Origin: Azotobacter salinestris
GTDB lineage: Bacteria; Pseudomonadota; Gammaproteobacteria; Pseudomonadales; Pseudomonadaceae
Length of the DNA stretch: 64,000 nucleotides
NCBI RefSeq assembly: GCF_009363155.1
Contig: NZ_CP045302.1
Coordinates: 2,897,001-2,961,000 of the forward strand
Reading direction: 5' to 3'
The position numbers were made by a program, and so were the translations under genes. Positions 1 through 11,810 of this stretch are shown here, in pieces (position 1 is the first letter of the stretch; every line of letters starts with the position of its first letter). Below the pieces are notes generated by a model that did not search any database, was not told the DNA's origin, and was given only the letters and a program-made list of their open reading frames with translations.

Positions 1-151
1 TGAGCGGCTGAGCACCATCCCGCAGTTCGGCATCGAGAAGAACGCCGACGAGATCGGAGCCGCCGTCGCCGGCGGCGTCGGTGCCGCCATCGCCGCCCAC
101 GCCGCGGTCACTGCCATCAAGCGTCTGCAGAACAAGGGGGATCAGGCATGA
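1..151 (+). CDS. hoxK: HoxK, uptake [NiFe]-hydrogenase small subunit (C-terminal end only)
   Basis: Partial gene: the window opens inside it. The frame starting at base 2 reads [19 protein letters not shown], then an Ala/Gly-rich hydrophobic segment, then a basic end (RLQNKGDQA) and a stop at 149-151. This is the membrane-anchoring C-terminal helix typical of small subunits of membrane-bound uptake hydrogenases. The helix holds the FeS-cluster subunit to the periplasmic face of the inner membrane, where it passes electrons to the cytochrome b. The stop overlaps the start of hoxG (ATGA), so the two are translationally coupled. The signal peptide and FeS cysteines lie outside the window. The identification rests on this tail and on the following hoxG. 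Confidence 0.93.
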   Translation, partial: ERLSTIPQFGIEKNADEIGAAVAGGVGAAIAAHAAVTAIKRLQNKGDQA

Positions 152-1956
152 GCAGCCTGCCGAACGCCAGCCAGCTCGACAAATCCGGCCGGCGCATCGT
201 CGTCGATCCGGTGACCCGCATCGAGGGCCACATGCGCTGCGAGGTCAACGTCGACGCCAACAACGTGATCACCAACGCGGTGTCCACCGGCACCATGTGG
301 CGCGGCCTCGAGGTCATCCTCAAGGGCCGCGACCCGCGTGATGCCTGGGCCTTCGTCGAGCGCATCTGCGGCGTCTGCACCGGCACCCACGCGTTGACCT
401 CGGTGCGCGCGGTGGAGGATGCCCTGGGCATCCGCATCCCCTACAACGCGCACCTGATCCGCAACCTGATGGACAAGACGCTGCAGGTGCACGACCACAT
501 CGTGCACTTCTACCACCTGCACGCGCTGGACTGGGTCAACCCGGTCAACGCCCTGAAGGCCGACCCCAAGGCCACCTCCGCCCTGCAGCAGGCGGTCTCG
601 CCGGCCCACGCCAAGTCCAGCCCCGGCTACTTCCGCGACGTGCAGACGCGCCTGAAGAAGTTCGTCGAGAGCGGCCAGCTCGGCCTGTTCGCCAACGGCT
701 ACTGGGACAACCCGGCCTACAAGCTGCCGCCCGAGGCGGACCTGATGGCCGTGGCCCACTACCTGGAGGCGCTGGACCTGCAGAAGGACATCGTCAAGAT
801 CCACACCATCTTCGGCGGCAAGAACCCGCACCCGAACTACATGGTCGGCGGTGTGGCCTGCGCCATCAACCTGGACGACGTCGGCGCCGCCGGCGCGCCG
901 GTCAACATGACCAGCCTGAACTTCGTCCTCGAGCGCATCCACGAGGCCCGCGAGTTCACCAAGAACGTCTACCTGCCGGACGTCCTGGCGGTCGCCGGGA
1001 TCTACAAGGACTGGCTGTACGGCGGCGGCCTGGCCGGGCACAACCTGCTCTCCTACGGCACCTTCACCAAGGTTCCGTACGACAAGTCCAGCGACCTCCT
1101 GCCGGCCGGCGCCATCGTCGGCGGCAACTGGGACGAGGTGCTGCCGGTCGACGTGCGCGATCCCGAGGAGATCCAGGAGTTCGTCAGCCACTCCTGGTAC
1201 AGCTACGCCGACGAAACCCGTGGCCTGCACCCCTGGGACGGCGTCACCGAGCCGAAATTCGAGCTCGGCCCGAACACCAAGGGCACCCGCACGAACATCA
1301 AGGAGCTGGACGAGGCGCACAAGTACAGCTGGATCAAGGCGCCGCGCTGGCGCGGCCACGCCATGGAGGTCGGCCCGCTGGCGCGCTACATCATCGCCTA
1401 CGCCTCCGGCCGCGAATACGTGAAGGAGCAGGTCGACCGCTCGCTGGCCGCCTTCAACCAGAGCACCGGCCTTGACCTCGGCCTCAAGCAGTTCCTGCCC
1501 TCGACCCTCGGCCGCACCCTGGCGCGCGCCCTGGAGTGCGAGCTGGCGGTGGACAGCATGCTCGACGACTGGCAGGCCCTGGTCGGCAACATCAAGGCCG
1601 GCGACCGCGCCACCGCCAACGTCGAGAAGTGGGACCCGAGCACCTGGCCGAAGGAGGCCAAGGGGGTCGGCATCAACGAGGCGCCGCGCGGCGCCCTGGG
1701 CCACTGGATCAAGATCAGGGACGGCAAGATCGAGAACTACCAGGCGATCGTGCCGACCACCTGGAACGGCACTCCGCGCGACCATCTGGGCAACATCGGC
1801 GCCTACGAGGCCGCGCTGCTCAACACGAAGATGGAGCGTCCGGACGAGCCGGTGGAGATCCTGCGCACCCTGCACAGCTTCGACCCCTGTCTGGCCTGCT
1901 CGACCCACGTGATGTCGCCGGACGGCCAGGAGCTGACCCGGGTGAAGGTCCGCTGA
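148..1956 (+). CDS. hoxG: HoxG, uptake [NiFe]-hydrogenase large subunit
   Basis: Catalytic subunit (602 aa precursor) that oxidises H2 at the NiFe(CN)2CO site in the periplasm, recycling H2 made by nitrogenase. The N-terminal metal motif [10 protein letters not shown] supplies Cys74 and Cys77. The C-terminal motif DPCLACSTH supplies Cys581 and Cys584. The precursor continues 15 residues past His587, and this tail is what the endopeptidase HoxM removes after nickel insertion. The length is normal for group 1 membrane-bound enzymes. The ATG overlaps the hoxK stop, and hoxZ follows after 16 bases. The long antisense frames across this gene are codon-bias shadows. Confidence 0.98.
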   Translation: MSSLPNASQLDKSGRRIVVDPVTRIEGHMRCEVNVDANNVITNAVSTGTMWRGLEVILKGRDPRDAWAFVERICGVCTGTHALTSVRAVEDALGIRIPYNAHLIRNLMDKTLQVHDHIVHFYHLHALDWVNPVNALKADPKATSALQQAVSPAHAKSSPGYFRDVQTRLKKFVESGQLGLFANGYWDNPAYKLPPEADLMAVAHYLEALDLQKDIVKIHTIFGGKNPHPNYMVGGVACAINLDDVGAAGAPVNMTSLNFVLERIHEAREFTKNVYLPDVLAVAGIYKDWLYGGGLAGHNLLSYGTFTKVPYDKSSDLLPAGAIVGGNWDEVLPVDVRDPEEIQEFVSHSWYSYADETRGLHPWDGVTEPKFELGPNTKGTRTNIKELDEAHKYSWIKAPRWRGHAMEVGPLARYIIAYASGREYVKEQVDRSLAAFNQSTGLDLGLKQFLPSTLGRTLARALECELAVDSMLDDWQALVGNIKAGDRATANVEKWDPSTWPKEAKGVGINEAPRGALGHWIKIRDGKIENYQAIVPTTWNGTPRDHLGNIGAYEAALLNTKMERPDEPVEILRTLHSFDPCLACSTHVMSPDGQELTRVKVR

Positions 1957-1972
1957 ACCGGAGGATTGCGCG

Positions 1973-2695
1973 ATGGCACTGGAAAAATCCCTGGAGGCCG
2001 GCGACGGCCAGGAGAAGGTCCGCAAGCAGACCGCGGTGTACGTCTACGAGGCGCCGCTGCGCCTCTGGCACTGGCTCACGGCGCTGTCGATCGTCGTGCT
2101 TGGCGTGACCGGCTACTTCATCGGCGCGCCGCTGCCGACGATGCCCGGCGAGGCGATGGACAACTACCTGATGGGCTACATCCGCTTCGCTCACTTCGCC
2201 GCCGGCTACGTGCTGGCCATCGGCTTCGTCGGCCGGGTCTACTGGGCCTTCGTCGGCAACCACCACGCCCGCGAGCTGTTCCTCGTGCCGGTGCACCGCA
2301 AGGCCTGGTGGAAGGAGCTGTGGCACGAGGTGCGCTGGTACCTGTTCCTCGAGAAGACCCCGAAGAAGTACATCGGCCACAACCCGCTGGGCCAACTGGC
2401 GATGTTCTGCTTCTTCGTGATCGGCGCGGTGTTCATGAGCGTCACCGGCTTCGCCCTCTACGCCGAGGGGCTGGGGCAGGGCAGCTGGGCCGACCGGCTG
2501 TTCGGCTGGGTGATCCCGCTGTTCGGCCAGAGCCAGGACGTGCACACCTGGCATCATCTTGGCATGTGGTACCTCGTCGTCTTCGTCATGATCCACGTCT
2601 ATCTGGCCGTGCGCGAAGACATCGTGTCCCGGCAGTCGCTGATCTCCACCATGGTCGGCGGCTGGCGGATGTTCAAGGACGACCGGCCGGACTGA
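1973..2695 (+). CDS. hoxZ: HoxZ, Ni/Fe-hydrogenase b-type cytochrome subunit
   Basis: Integral membrane di-haem cytochrome b (240 aa) that anchors HoxKG and moves electrons from H2 into the quinone pool. The family signature YEAPLRLWHWL is at the N terminus, followed by four hydrophobic segments. Histidines suited to haem ligation include the RLWHW, FAHFAAGY and HTWHHLGMW stretches, the last just before the final helix. The start at 1973 has a GGAGG ribosome site about 8 bases upstream, which supports it over later in-frame ATGs. It is the last structural gene. The next gene lies 149 bp away, beyond two hairpins. Confidence 0.97.
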   Translation: MALEKSLEAGDGQEKVRKQTAVYVYEAPLRLWHWLTALSIVVLGVTGYFIGAPLPTMPGEAMDNYLMGYIRFAHFAAGYVLAIGFVGRVYWAFVGNHHARELFLVPVHRKAWWKELWHEVRWYLFLEKTPKKYIGHNPLGQLAMFCFFVIGAVFMSVTGFALYAEGLGQGSWADRLFGWVIPLFGQSQDVHTWHHLGMWYLVVFVMIHVYLAVREDIVSRQSLISTMVGGWRMFKDDRPD

Positions 2696-2718
2696 CCGCC
2701 GCTGGCGCACCGCCAGGG

Positions 2719-2748
2719 GGCGCAGGCAGTCTGCGCCGCACCGTTTTT
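2719..2748 (+). terminator. Hairpin with T-run after hoxZ
   Basis: Inverted repeat GGCGCAG (2719-2725) and CTGCGCC (2731-2737) with a 5-base loop, followed closely by GTTTTT (2743-2748). It has the form of an intrinsic terminator. Because the maturation genes continue on the same strand, it is more likely a partial terminator or attenuator than an absolute stop. Confidence 0.55.
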
Positions 2749-2752
2749 CACC

Positions 2753-2781
2753 ACCCGGGTCGCTGTGTCGCCCCGGGTTTT
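2753..2781 (+). terminator. Second hairpin with T-run after hoxZ
   Basis: ACCCGGG (2753-2759) pairs with CCCGGGT (2772-2778), followed by TTTT (2778-2781). It lies directly behind the first hairpin, giving a tandem arrangement before hoxM. Confidence 0.5.
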
Positions 2782-2844
2782 CGCCATCAGGGACGTGCGA
2801 GTTGACCCACGGTCCGGGCCACAACGCCCGGTGGTAAACGATCC

Positions 2845-3474
2845 ATGACAGGCTCCAGCCCCAACATCCTCATTCTCGGCATCGGCAATCTGCTCTGGGC
2901 GGACGAAGGCTTCGGCGTGCGCTGTGTCGAGCTGCTCAACGAGCGCTACCGCTTCCCCGACAGCGTGCGGCTGATGGACGGCGGCACCCAGGGCATCTAT
3001 CTGGTGCAGCACGTCCAGCAGGCCGACTGCCTGATCGTCTTCGACGCCGTCGACTACGGCCTGGCACCCGGCACCCTGAAGCTCGTGCGCGACGACGAGG
3101 TGCCCAGGTTCATGGGCGCCAAGCGCATGAGCCTGCACCAGACCGGCTTCCAGGACGTGCTGGCGCTGGCCGCGTTCACCGGTGCCTATCCGCGCGAGCT
3201 GCTGCTGATCGGCGTGCAGCCCGAGGAACTGGAGGACTTCGGCGGCAGCCTGCGCGAGCCGGTACGTGCCCAGCTGGAGCCGGCGCTGCAGGTCGCCCTG
3301 GCCTTCCTCGCCGAGCGCGGGGTGTTCGCCGCGCCGCGCGACGGCGACGCCGAGCAACTGGCGCCGGCGCAGCTGGCCCTCGGCCGCTACGAGGCCGAGC
3401 GTCCGGCCGAGGACGTGGCCTACCGTCACGGCGACATCCGCTTCATCGCGCAGCCGGGCCGGGAGGAGGACTGA
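2845..3474 (+). CDS. hoxM: HoxM, hydrogenase maturation endopeptidase
   Basis: Cytoplasmic protease (209 aa) of the HyaD/HupD family that cuts the C-terminal peptide off the HoxG precursor once nickel is in place. The N terminus has the fold signature LILGIGNLLWADEGFGVR with the metal-ligand Glu (ADEGFG). The other two expected nickel ligands are visible as Asp in FDAVDYG and His in SLHQTGF. Residues after about 160 form a less conserved tail that makes the protein slightly longer than many relatives. It starts the accessory-gene group. hoxL follows after 2 bases. Confidence 0.95.
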   Translation: MTGSSPNILILGIGNLLWADEGFGVRCVELLNERYRFPDSVRLMDGGTQGIYLVQHVQQADCLIVFDAVDYGLAPGTLKLVRDDEVPRFMGAKRMSLHQTGFQDVLALAAFTGAYPRELLLIGVQPEELEDFGGSLREPVRAQLEPALQVALAFLAERGVFAAPRDGDAEQLAPAQLALGRYEAERPAEDVAYRHGDIRFIAQPGREED

Positions 3475-3476
3475 GC

Positions 3477-3803
3477 ATGTGCATCGGTATTCCCCTGCAG
3501 GTGCTGGAGTGCGCGCCGGGCCGCGCCCTGTGCGGCGACGAGCGCGGCGCGCGCTGGATCGACACGCGGCTGATCGAGCCGCCGGCGCCCGGCGACTGGC
3601 TGCTGGTGTTCCTCGATGCCGCCCGCGAAGCCCTCGATGCCGGGCGCGCCGCGCAGATCCGCGAGGCCCTGCGCGCGCTGCAGGCCGTGCAGGCGGGCGA
3701 CCTGGCCGCCCTCGACGGCCTGTTCGCCGACCTCGACCGTGAGCCGCAACTGCCGCCCCACCTGCAGGCGCAACTGCCCCCCAAGGAGCCGAATAGCCCA
3801 TGA
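3477..3803 (+). CDS. hoxL: HoxL, HypC-family hydrogenase chaperone
   Basis: Small chaperone (108 aa) of the HypC/HupF family. It begins MCIGIPLQV, so the essential N-terminal Cys2 is present. In this family that cysteine carries the Fe(CN)2CO group or contacts the large subunit during assembly. A second family member, hypC, is further on at 10420. Uptake systems commonly carry both, the HoxL type being dedicated to oxygen-tolerant or periplasmic enzymes. The gene sits between hoxM and hoxO. Its stop overlaps the hoxO start by 4 bases. Confidence 0.94.
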   Translation: MCIGIPLQVLECAPGRALCGDERGARWIDTRLIEPPAPGDWLLVFLDAAREALDAGRAAQIREALRALQAVQAGDLAALDGLFADLDREPQLPPHLQAQLPPKEPNSP

Positions 3804-4246
3804 GCCACCCCCTGATCGAGCGTCTGACCGCGACGCTCGGCTACCCCCTGCTGGACGCCGCCGGTCTCGACCGCCAGGTGCAGGCGCAGCCGTTCTCCGT
3901 GCTGTTCTTCGCCGGCGACCCCAAGCGCTTTCCCGAGTCGCTCGACGTCGCGGTGATCCTGCCGGAGCTGGTCAAGGCCTTCCCGCAGCTCAGTCCGGCG
4001 CTGATCGCCGGTGAAGACGAGGCCGGCCTGCAGGGGCGCTACGGTTTTTCCGTCTGGCCGAGCCTGGTGTTCCTCAAGGAGGGGCGTTACCTGGGCAGCC
4101 TGTCGCGGGTGCTGAACTGGGGCGAATACCTCGAGCGCATCCCGGCGATCCTCGCCGGCGAACCCGAGGACCTGCCACGCATTCCCGTGCTGTCGCTGGA
4201 TGGCGGCGCACCTTCCTGTAGCCAAATGGAGATTAGCGAACCATGA
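3800..4246 (+). CDS. hoxO: HoxO, hydrogenase small-subunit assembly protein (HupG/HyaE family)
   Basis: Thioredoxin-fold protein (148 aa) without the CxxC active site. The family is known as a chaperone that binds the small-subunit precursor and its Tat signal before export. The central stretch RYGFSVWPSLVFLKEGRYLG matches the thioredoxin-like core, with a Trp-Pro where the cis-proline loop lies. The start overlaps the hoxL stop (ATGA), and the end overlaps hoxQ by 4 bases, so it is embedded in a coupled operon. Confidence 0.92.
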   Translation: MSHPLIERLTATLGYPLLDAAGLDRQVQAQPFSVLFFAGDPKRFPESLDVAVILPELVKAFPQLSPALIAGEDEAGLQGRYGFSVWPSLVFLKEGRYLGSLSRVLNWGEYLERIPAILAGEPEDLPRIPVLSLDGGAPSCSQMEISEP

Positions 4247-5094
4247 CCGGCGATCTGCCCCTTCTCCCACCCGGCTTCGGCCCCGGCTCGCACGGCGAAA
4301 AGGACCGGCTCGACTACCTGCCGATGCCGCGCGAGATGCACACCTTCGAGCGTCCTGCGCTGCCGGAGCCCGGGCAACTGGGCGCGCACCCCATCGCCCT
4401 GGCGCTGCTGGAGCGGCTGCAGGAGGCGCTGGGCGCCTACCGGATCGGCGAGCAGAGCCGGGTGATCGGCCTCGACCGCCAGCCCAAGGCCGACCTGAAG
4501 CTGCTCCAGCAGATCCTCGGCGAGGGCGAGGTGGCGATCCAGGTCGGCGGCCAGCGCCCGGCGCGCATCCAGGAGACCGTGCTGGCCGGGGTCTGGTGGG
4601 TGCAGCTGCAGGTCGGCCTGGGCGAGGTCGTCGGCCAATGGCTGGAAGTGGCCGACGTTCCCGCGCTGGTGCGCCGTCGGGCCTTCGCCGAAGCCCGCTG
4701 GCCGCGCCTCGGCGCCCTGCCGGACGACCTGCTCAACGCCGGCCCGGTGCTGGTGGAGCTGCTCGACGCGGCGAAGCGGCATGCCGAGCGCCAGCTGGCC
4801 ACGCCCCACGTGATCAACCTGTCGCTGCTGCCGTTCTCCCCCGAGGACCAGCGCTTCCTCGCCGAGCAGCTCGGCGAGGGCCCGGTGACCGTGCTGTCGC
4901 GCGGCTACGGCAACTGCCGCATCGCCGCCACCGCGACCCCCGGCATCTGGCGCGTGCAGTACTTCAACAGCACCGACCGGCTGATCCTCGACACCTTGGA
5001 GGTGACCAGCATCCCGCAGGTGGCCTGCGCCGCCCGGGAGGACATCGACGACTCCGCCGAACGGCTGCGCGAGATCCGCGAGGCGCTGGAGTGA
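4243..5094 (+). CDS. hoxQ: HoxQ, hydrogenase small-subunit assembly protein (HupH/HyaF family)
   Basis: A 283-aa cytoplasmic protein of the HupH/HyaF family, which works with HoxO on the small subunit before Tat export. Visible family traits are an N-terminal part with PMPREMHTF, a middle part LNAGPVLVELLDAAKRH and a C-terminal part with SRGYGNCRI and VQYFNSTDRLILDTLEV. There is no signal peptide. It overlaps hoxO at the start and the GTG start of hoxR at the end (GTGA). Confidence 0.94.
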   Translation: MTGDLPLLPPGFGPGSHGEKDRLDYLPMPREMHTFERPALPEPGQLGAHPIALALLERLQEALGAYRIGEQSRVIGLDRQPKADLKLLQQILGEGEVAIQVGGQRPARIQETVLAGVWWVQLQVGLGEVVGQWLEVADVPALVRRRAFAEARWPRLGALPDDLLNAGPVLVELLDAAKRHAERQLATPHVINLSLLPFSPEDQRFLAEQLGEGPVTVLSRGYGNCRIAATATPGIWRVQYFNSTDRLILDTLEVTSIPQVACAAREDIDDSAERLREIREALE

Positions 5095-5309
5095 TCGCGC
5101 GCTTCGAGGGCAGCTACCTGGGCGACGCCACGCGCCTGGCCGACGATGCCGTGCTCGAATGCAAGATCTGCTGGCACCGCTACGACCCCGCCGAGGGCGA
5201 CGAGGTCTGGCAGATCCCGGCGGGCACGCCCTTCGCCGCGCTGCCGGCGCACTGGCGCTGCCCGCAGTGCGATGGCGACCGCGAGCAGTTCATGGTCGTG
5301 GACGACTGA
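5091..5309 (+). CDS. hoxR: HoxR, rubredoxin-like protein
   Basis: Small rubredoxin (72 aa) with two CxxC pairs, CKIC and CPQC, that bind one iron. Hydrogenase-linked rubredoxins are known to help assemble or protect the FeS small subunit under oxygen. The start is GTG at 5091, overlapping the hoxQ stop. That choice gives the expected N terminus (MIARFEGSYLG) and keeps the coupling pattern of this operon. hoxT follows after 4 bases. Confidence 0.93.
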   Translation: MIARFEGSYLGDATRLADDAVLECKICWHRYDPAEGDEVWQIPAGTPFAALPAHWRCPQCDGDREQFMVVDD

Positions 5310-5313
5310 GTCG

Positions 5314-5763
5314 ATGCTCTCGGTGGCGGATATCGAGGCCTACTACCGGGCGGTCGGCACGCGCATGGCCGGTCTGCCGGTGTACAACCCGGCGCTCGTC
5401 GTGGAGCTGCTCGGCTGGCGCGCGGTCGAGGACGTCGGTGCGCTCGGCGTGCTGATCACGCCCTGGTGCATGAACCTGTTCTGGCAACCGCCGGCCGACG
5501 CCGCACTGCCGGCCAAGGGCGAGCGCGCGGTCTTGGCGCTGCCCTCCGGCGACTACGAATGCACCCTGCACGAGGACGAGCGCCTCGGCCGCTACGCCAG
5601 CGCCTCGCTGTGCTCGCCGATGCAGGACTTCCCCGGCCAGGCCGAGGCGCGGGCGATGGCCGAGGAGGTGCTGCGGCTGATCTGCGCCGTGCCGGAGCCC
5701 GAGCCGCCGCCTCGGCTCGGCCGCCGTGCCCTGCTACGTCGCGCTTTGGGCGGTGCGCCGTGA
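5314..5763 (+). CDS. hoxT: HoxT, HybE-family hydrogenase assembly chaperone (HupJ type)
   Basis: A 149-aa member of the HybE/HupJ family, chaperones for hydrogenase precursors that bind Tat-dependent subunits. The core motif [14 protein letters not shown] and the later SPMQDFPGQ are visible. The ATG at 5314 is 4 bases after the hoxR stop; a longer upstream reading frame exists but would run through hoxR. The end overlaps the GTG start of hoxV. Confidence 0.91.
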   Translation: MLSVADIEAYYRAVGTRMAGLPVYNPALVVELLGWRAVEDVGALGVLITPWCMNLFWQPPADAALPAKGERAVLALPSGDYECTLHEDERLGRYASASLCSPMQDFPGQAEARAMAEEVLRLICAVPEPEPPPRLGRRALLRRALGGAP

Positions 5764-6809
5764 GCGGTCCGGACAGCCTGGCTGGACGCCTGCGGGTGGA
5801 GGTGCGGCTGCAGGAGGGCATCATCCGCAGCGTCGACACCCGGTTGCAGCGCCCGCTGGCGCAGCTTTCCCGCCTGTTCGTCGGGCAGACGGCGGAGGCG
5901 GCCCTGGCGTGCCTGCCGCTGCTGTTCAGCCTGTGCGCCGCGGCCCAGCAGATGGCGGCGCTGCGGGCGCTGGAGCGGGCCGCCGGCTGGACGGCGATTC
6001 CCGAGGTGGAAGAGGGCCGCACCCGGCTCGCCGAGCTGGAACTGATCCGCGAATCCCTGCTGCGTCTGGTGCAGGTCTGGGCGCTGCCGCTGCCCCTGGA
6101 GCGGCTCAAGGCGCTGCTCGCCCTGTGCCGGCAGGCCGCCAGCCGCCTGCAGCCGCTGAGCGCCTTTCGCGCTGAGCCGCAGCCGGCCGATCCGCAGCTG
6201 GAGGAGACCCTGGCCGCGCTGGTCGCCGCCTGGACCGCTCTGCAGTTGCCGGCACCGGTCGACTGGCTGGGCGCGCGGCTGAAGCCCTGGCAAGCGGTCG
6301 CGCTCGGCGGAGCGCTGCCGGAAAGCGTCGATCCGGCGAATCTGCCGGCACTGCTGACGCAGCTGCGTGCGGGCGACGTCCGGGCGGAAATCGCCGGTGC
6401 GCCGCGAATCACCGGCCCGGCCGCCATCGCCGGGATGCAGGCGACGGCCGCCGCGCAGATCGAGCAGCACGTCGGCGCGCTGCTGCGGCGCACGGCGCAG
6501 GCGATAGACTCGCTGCAGCAGCAGCCGCCGCTGCCGCCGGCGGTGGCCGGGCTGCAGGCGGGGGAGGGCGTCGGCCTGGCGCAGACCGCCCGCGGCGCTC
6601 TGCTGCACCGGGTGTGTCTGGACGAGGGGACGGTCGGCGCCTGGCAGCTGCTGGCGCCGACCGACTGGAATTTCCATGCCGACGGCCCGCTGCGCCGCCG
6701 GCTGTGCGGCGTGCGGGTGGCCGAAGGAGATTGCGAGGCGCTGCTGCGCGAGCTGATCCTTGCGCTCGATCCCTGCGTCGCGTTCGAGGTGAAGATCATT
6801 CATGCATGA
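5760..6809 (+). CDS. hoxV: HoxV, HupK-like scaffold related to the large subunit
   Basis: A 349-aa protein of the HoxV/HupK family, thought to be a scaffold for Fe(CN)2CO delivery to HoxG. It is distantly related to the large subunit and keeps vestiges of its metal motifs. Near residue 58 FSLCAAAQ replaces RICGVC, and the C terminus reads [13 protein letters not shown] where HoxG has [10 protein letters not shown]. Only one cysteine of each CxxC pair therefore remains, and there is no cleavable tail. The GTG start at 5760 overlaps the hoxT stop. The end overlaps the hypA start by 8 bases. Confidence 0.9.
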   Translation: MSGPDSLAGRLRVEVRLQEGIIRSVDTRLQRPLAQLSRLFVGQTAEAALACLPLLFSLCAAAQQMAALRALERAAGWTAIPEVEEGRTRLAELELIRESLLRLVQVWALPLPLERLKALLALCRQAASRLQPLSAFRAEPQPADPQLEETLAALVAAWTALQLPAPVDWLGARLKPWQAVALGGALPESVDPANLPALLTQLRAGDVRAEIAGAPRITGPAAIAGMQATAAAQIEQHVGALLRRTAQAIDSLQQQPPLPPAVAGLQAGEGVGLAQTARGALLHRVCLDEGTVGAWQLLAPTDWNFHADGPLRRRLCGVRVAEGDCEALLRELILALDPCVAFEVKIIHA

Positions 6810-7143
6810 GATGTCGATCGCCGAGGGCATCGTCCAGCTGCTGGAGGAGCAGGCCGCGGCGCAGCGCTTCGAGCGGGTCAAGGCGGTGTGGCTGGAGATC
6901 GGCCCGCTGGCCGCGGTCGAGGTCGAGTCGCTGCGCTTCTGCTTCGAGGCGGTGACCCGCGGCAGTCTCGCCGAGGGCGCGCGCCTGGAGATCGTCGAGC
7001 TGCCGGGGCGCGCCTGGTGCCTCGGCTGCAACGCCAGCGTGGCGATCCGCCGACGCTACGACGCCTGCCCGCAGTGCGGCAGTTACCGATTGCAGGTCAC
7101 CCAGGGCGACGAGCTGCGGGTCAAGGAACTGGAGGTAGAATAA
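6802..7143 (+). CDS. hypA: HypA, hydrogenase nickel-insertion protein
   Basis: Nickel metallochaperone (113 aa) that acts with HypB to load Ni into the large subunit. It starts [10 protein letters not shown], where His2 is the known nickel ligand. A structural zinc site is formed by Cys73/Cys76 (CLGC) and Cys89/Cys92 (CPQC). The start lies inside the end of hoxV, and hypB follows after 2 bases. Confidence 0.97.
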   Translation: MHEMSIAEGIVQLLEEQAAAQRFERVKAVWLEIGPLAAVEVESLRFCFEAVTRGSLAEGARLEIVELPGRAWCLGCNASVAIRRRYDACPQCGSYRLQVTQGDELRVKELEVE

Positions 7144-7145
7144 GC

Positions 7146-8093
7146 ATGTGTACCGTTTGCGGCTGCGCCGAGGGCGAAACCCGGATCGAGGGCGAGCACC
7201 ATCATCACGGGCATGACCATGCCCACCCCCACACTCACCCCCATGATCATGGCTATTCCCACCACGAGCACGTTTTCGTGCGCCGCCCAGCACCGGCCGA
7301 GGCCGCGCCGCTGGTGGTCGAGGGTTTGAACCTGCACTTCGGCCAGGGCCCGGCCCGCGCCCACGCGCCGGGCCTCAGCCAGAGCCGCATGGTGCAGATC
7401 GAGCAGGACATCCTCGGCAAGAACGACCGCTACGCCGCCGAGAACCGCGCGCGCTTCGACGCCCTGTCGCTGTTCGTCCTCAACCTGGTGTCCAGCCCCG
7501 GCTCGGGCAAGACCACCCTGCTCACCAAAACCATCGAGCTGCTCGGCCGGCGCCGGCCGCTGGCGGTGATCGAGGGCGACCAGCAGACCGACCACGACGC
7601 CGCGCGCATCCGCGCCACCGGCGTGCCGGCGGTGCAGGTCAACACCGGCAAGGGCTGCCACCTGGATGCGCACATGGTCGGCCACGCCCTGGCGCGGCTG
7701 GACGACCTCGAAGGCGGCCTGCTGTTCATCGAGAACGTCGGCAACCTGGTCTGCCCGGCGGCCTTCGACCTGGGCGAGGCGCACAAGGTGGCGATCCTCT
7801 CGGTCACCGAGGGCGAGGACAAGCCGCTCAAGTACCCGGACATGTTCCACGCCGCCGACCTCATGCTGCTCAACAAGACCGACCTGCTGCCGCACCTGGA
7901 CTTCGACGTCGAGGCCTGCATCGCCTACGCCCGGCGGGTCAACCCGGACATCGAGGTGATCCGCGTCTCGGCGCGCAGCGGCGAGGGCATGGACGACTGG
8001 CTGGCCTGGATCGAGCGCCAGCGCGGCGCCCGCCTGCGCGCCCGGATCGACGCCCTCAGGGCCCAGGCGCAGGCCCTGGAGGCGCTGCTCTGA
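7146..8093 (+). CDS. hypB: HypB, GTPase for nickel insertion, with His-rich N terminus
   Basis: GTPase (315 aa) that drives nickel delivery with HypA. The N terminus carries MCTVCGC, the high-affinity metal motif. A His-rich stretch follows (about residues 18-41, containing [12 protein letters not shown] and SHHEH) and suits nickel storage. The P-loop SSPGSGKTT is at residues 116-124, with later family motifs [22 protein letters not shown] and LLNKTDLL. The ATG at 7146 is chosen because it gives the conserved N terminus, although the frame stays open further upstream. Confidence 0.97.
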   Translation: MCTVCGCAEGETRIEGEHHHHGHDHAHPHTHPHDHGYSHHEHVFVRRPAPAEAAPLVVEGLNLHFGQGPARAHAPGLSQSRMVQIEQDILGKNDRYAAENRARFDALSLFVLNLVSSPGSGKTTLLTKTIELLGRRRPLAVIEGDQQTDHDAARIRATGVPAVQVNTGKGCHLDAHMVGHALARLDDLEGGLLFIENVGNLVCPAAFDLGEAHKVAILSVTEGEDKPLKYPDMFHAADLMLLNKTDLLPHLDFDVEACIAYARRVNPDIEVIRVSARSGEGMDDWLAWIERQRGARLRARIDALRAQAQALEALL

Positions 8094-8113
8094 ATCAGCC
8101 GGCGGAAGCGGGC

Positions 8114-10419
<2,306 letters not shown>

Positions 10420-10420
<1 letters not shown>

Positions 10421-10674
10421 TGTGCCTGGCCATTCCGGTCCGCATCGAGGAACTGCTCGACGAGCAGAGCGCGGTCGCCTGCATCGGCGGCCTGCGCAAG
10501 ACCATCAACGTCGCCCTGCTCGACGACCTGAAGGTGGGCGACTACGTGATCCTGCACGTCGGCTTCGCCCTGCAGAAGCTCGACGAGGCCGAGGCGCAGC
10601 GCACCTTGGCGCTGCTCGCCGAACTGGGCCAACTGGCCGAGGCCGAGCAAGCCGCGCAGGGAGAGGCGCCATGA
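10420..10674 (+). CDS. hypC: HypC, hydrogenase maturation chaperone
   Basis: Chaperone (84 aa) that binds HypD and the large-subunit precursor and carries the Fe(CN)2CO unit. It begins MCLAIPVRI with the essential Cys2. The start codon shares its A with the hypF stop (TGATG), and the stop overlaps the hypD start (ATGA). It is a paralogue of hoxL at 3477. Confidence 0.96.
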
Positions 10675-11810
10675 AGTACGTCGACGAATTCCGCGACGGC
10701 GCCACCGCGCGCCAGCTCGCCGCGCGCATCGCCGCCGAGGCCGATCCCGCGCGTGCGTACCGGCTGATGGAGTTCTGCGGCGGGCACACCCACGCGATCT
10801 TCCGCTATGGCATCCCCGACCTGCTGCCGGCCAACGTGCGGCTGATCCACGGCCCCGGCTGCCCGGTCTGCGTGATGCCGATCGGCCGGCTGGACATGGC
10901 CATCGAACTGGCGCGCCGCCCGCAGGTGATCCTCTGCACCTACGGCGACATGCTGCGCGTGCCCGCCTCCGGGCGCATCAGCCTGCTCAAGGCGCGCGCC
11001 GAGGGCGCCGCGGTGCGCATGCTCTACTCGCCGGCCGAGGCGCTGAAGCTGGCGCAGGACAACCCGAATAAAGAGGTGGTGTTCTTCGCCATCGGTTTCG
11101 AGACCACCACCCCGCCTACCGCGCTGGTGATCGAGCAGGCGCAGAAACTCGGCCTGACGAATTTCTCGGTGTTCTGCAACCACGTGCTGACCCCGGCGGC
11201 GATGCACGCCATCCTCGCCACCCCGGAAGCGCTCGCCGGCACGTTGCAGCTGGACGGCTTCATCGGCCCGGCCCACGTCAGCACGGTGATCGGCAGCGAC
11301 GCCTACGCACCCTTCCCCGCGCAGTACGGCACGCCGCTGGTGATCGCCGGCTTCGAGCCGCTGGACCTGCTGCAGGCCCTGCTGATGCTGGTGCGCCAGC
11401 TCAACGAGGGGCGCGCCGAGGTGGAGAACCAGTTCACCCGCGCGGTCACTCGGGACGGCAACCTCAAGGCCAAGGCGCTGACCGAGCGGGTCTTCGAGCT
11501 GCGCGAGAGCTTCGAATGGCGCGGCCTGGGCGCCGTGCCGCACAGCGCCCTGCAGATCCGCGAGGCCTTCGCCGGATTCGACGCCGAGCGGCGCTTCGCC
11601 ATCGAGCCGCGCACCGGGCTGGAGAACAAGGCCTGCGAATGCCCGGCGATCCTCCGCGGGGCGAAGAGCCCGCGCGACTGCCGGCTGTTCGGCAATCCCT
11701 GCACCCCGGACAACCCGCTGGGTTCCTGCATGGTCTCCTCCGAAGGCGCCTGCGCCGCCTGGTACGCTTATGGCCGCCAGCGCCAGGGCGCCGTGGAGGT
11801 GGCCCGATGA
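10671..11810 (+). CDS. hypD: HypD, FeS scaffold for Fe(CN)2CO assembly
   Basis: A 379-aa protein on which the Fe(CN)2CO centre is built together with HypC and HypE. Visible motifs are [14 protein letters not shown] with the iron-binding Cys, [15 protein letters not shown], and a C-terminal 4Fe-4S cysteine set ([30 protein letters not shown]). The ATG at 10671 overlaps the hypC stop. The C terminus overlaps hypE by 4 bases. Confidence 0.97.
   Translation: MKYVDEFRDGATARQLAARIAAEADPARAYRLMEFCGGHTHAIFRYGIPDLLPANVRLIHGPGCPVCVMPIGRLDMAIELARRPQVILCTYGDMLRVPASGRISLLKARAEGAAVRMLYSPAEALKLAQDNPNKEVVFFAIGFETTTPPTALVIEQAQKLGLTNFSVFCNHVLTPAAMHAILATPEALAGTLQLDGFIGPAHVSTVIGSDAYAPFPAQYGTPLVIAGFEPLDLLQALLMLVRQLNEGRAEVENQFTRAVTRDGNLKAKALTERVFELRESFEWRGLGAVPHSALQIREAFAGFDAERRFAIEPRTGLENKACECPAILRGAKSPRDCRLFGNPCTPDNPLGSCMVSSEGACAAWYAYGRQRQGAVEVAR

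Noticed and set aside
142-2025. 627-codon minus-strand frame opposite hoxG
   Set aside because: Shadow of hoxG, with low-complexity Val/Ala/Gly/Arg content and no recognisable motif.
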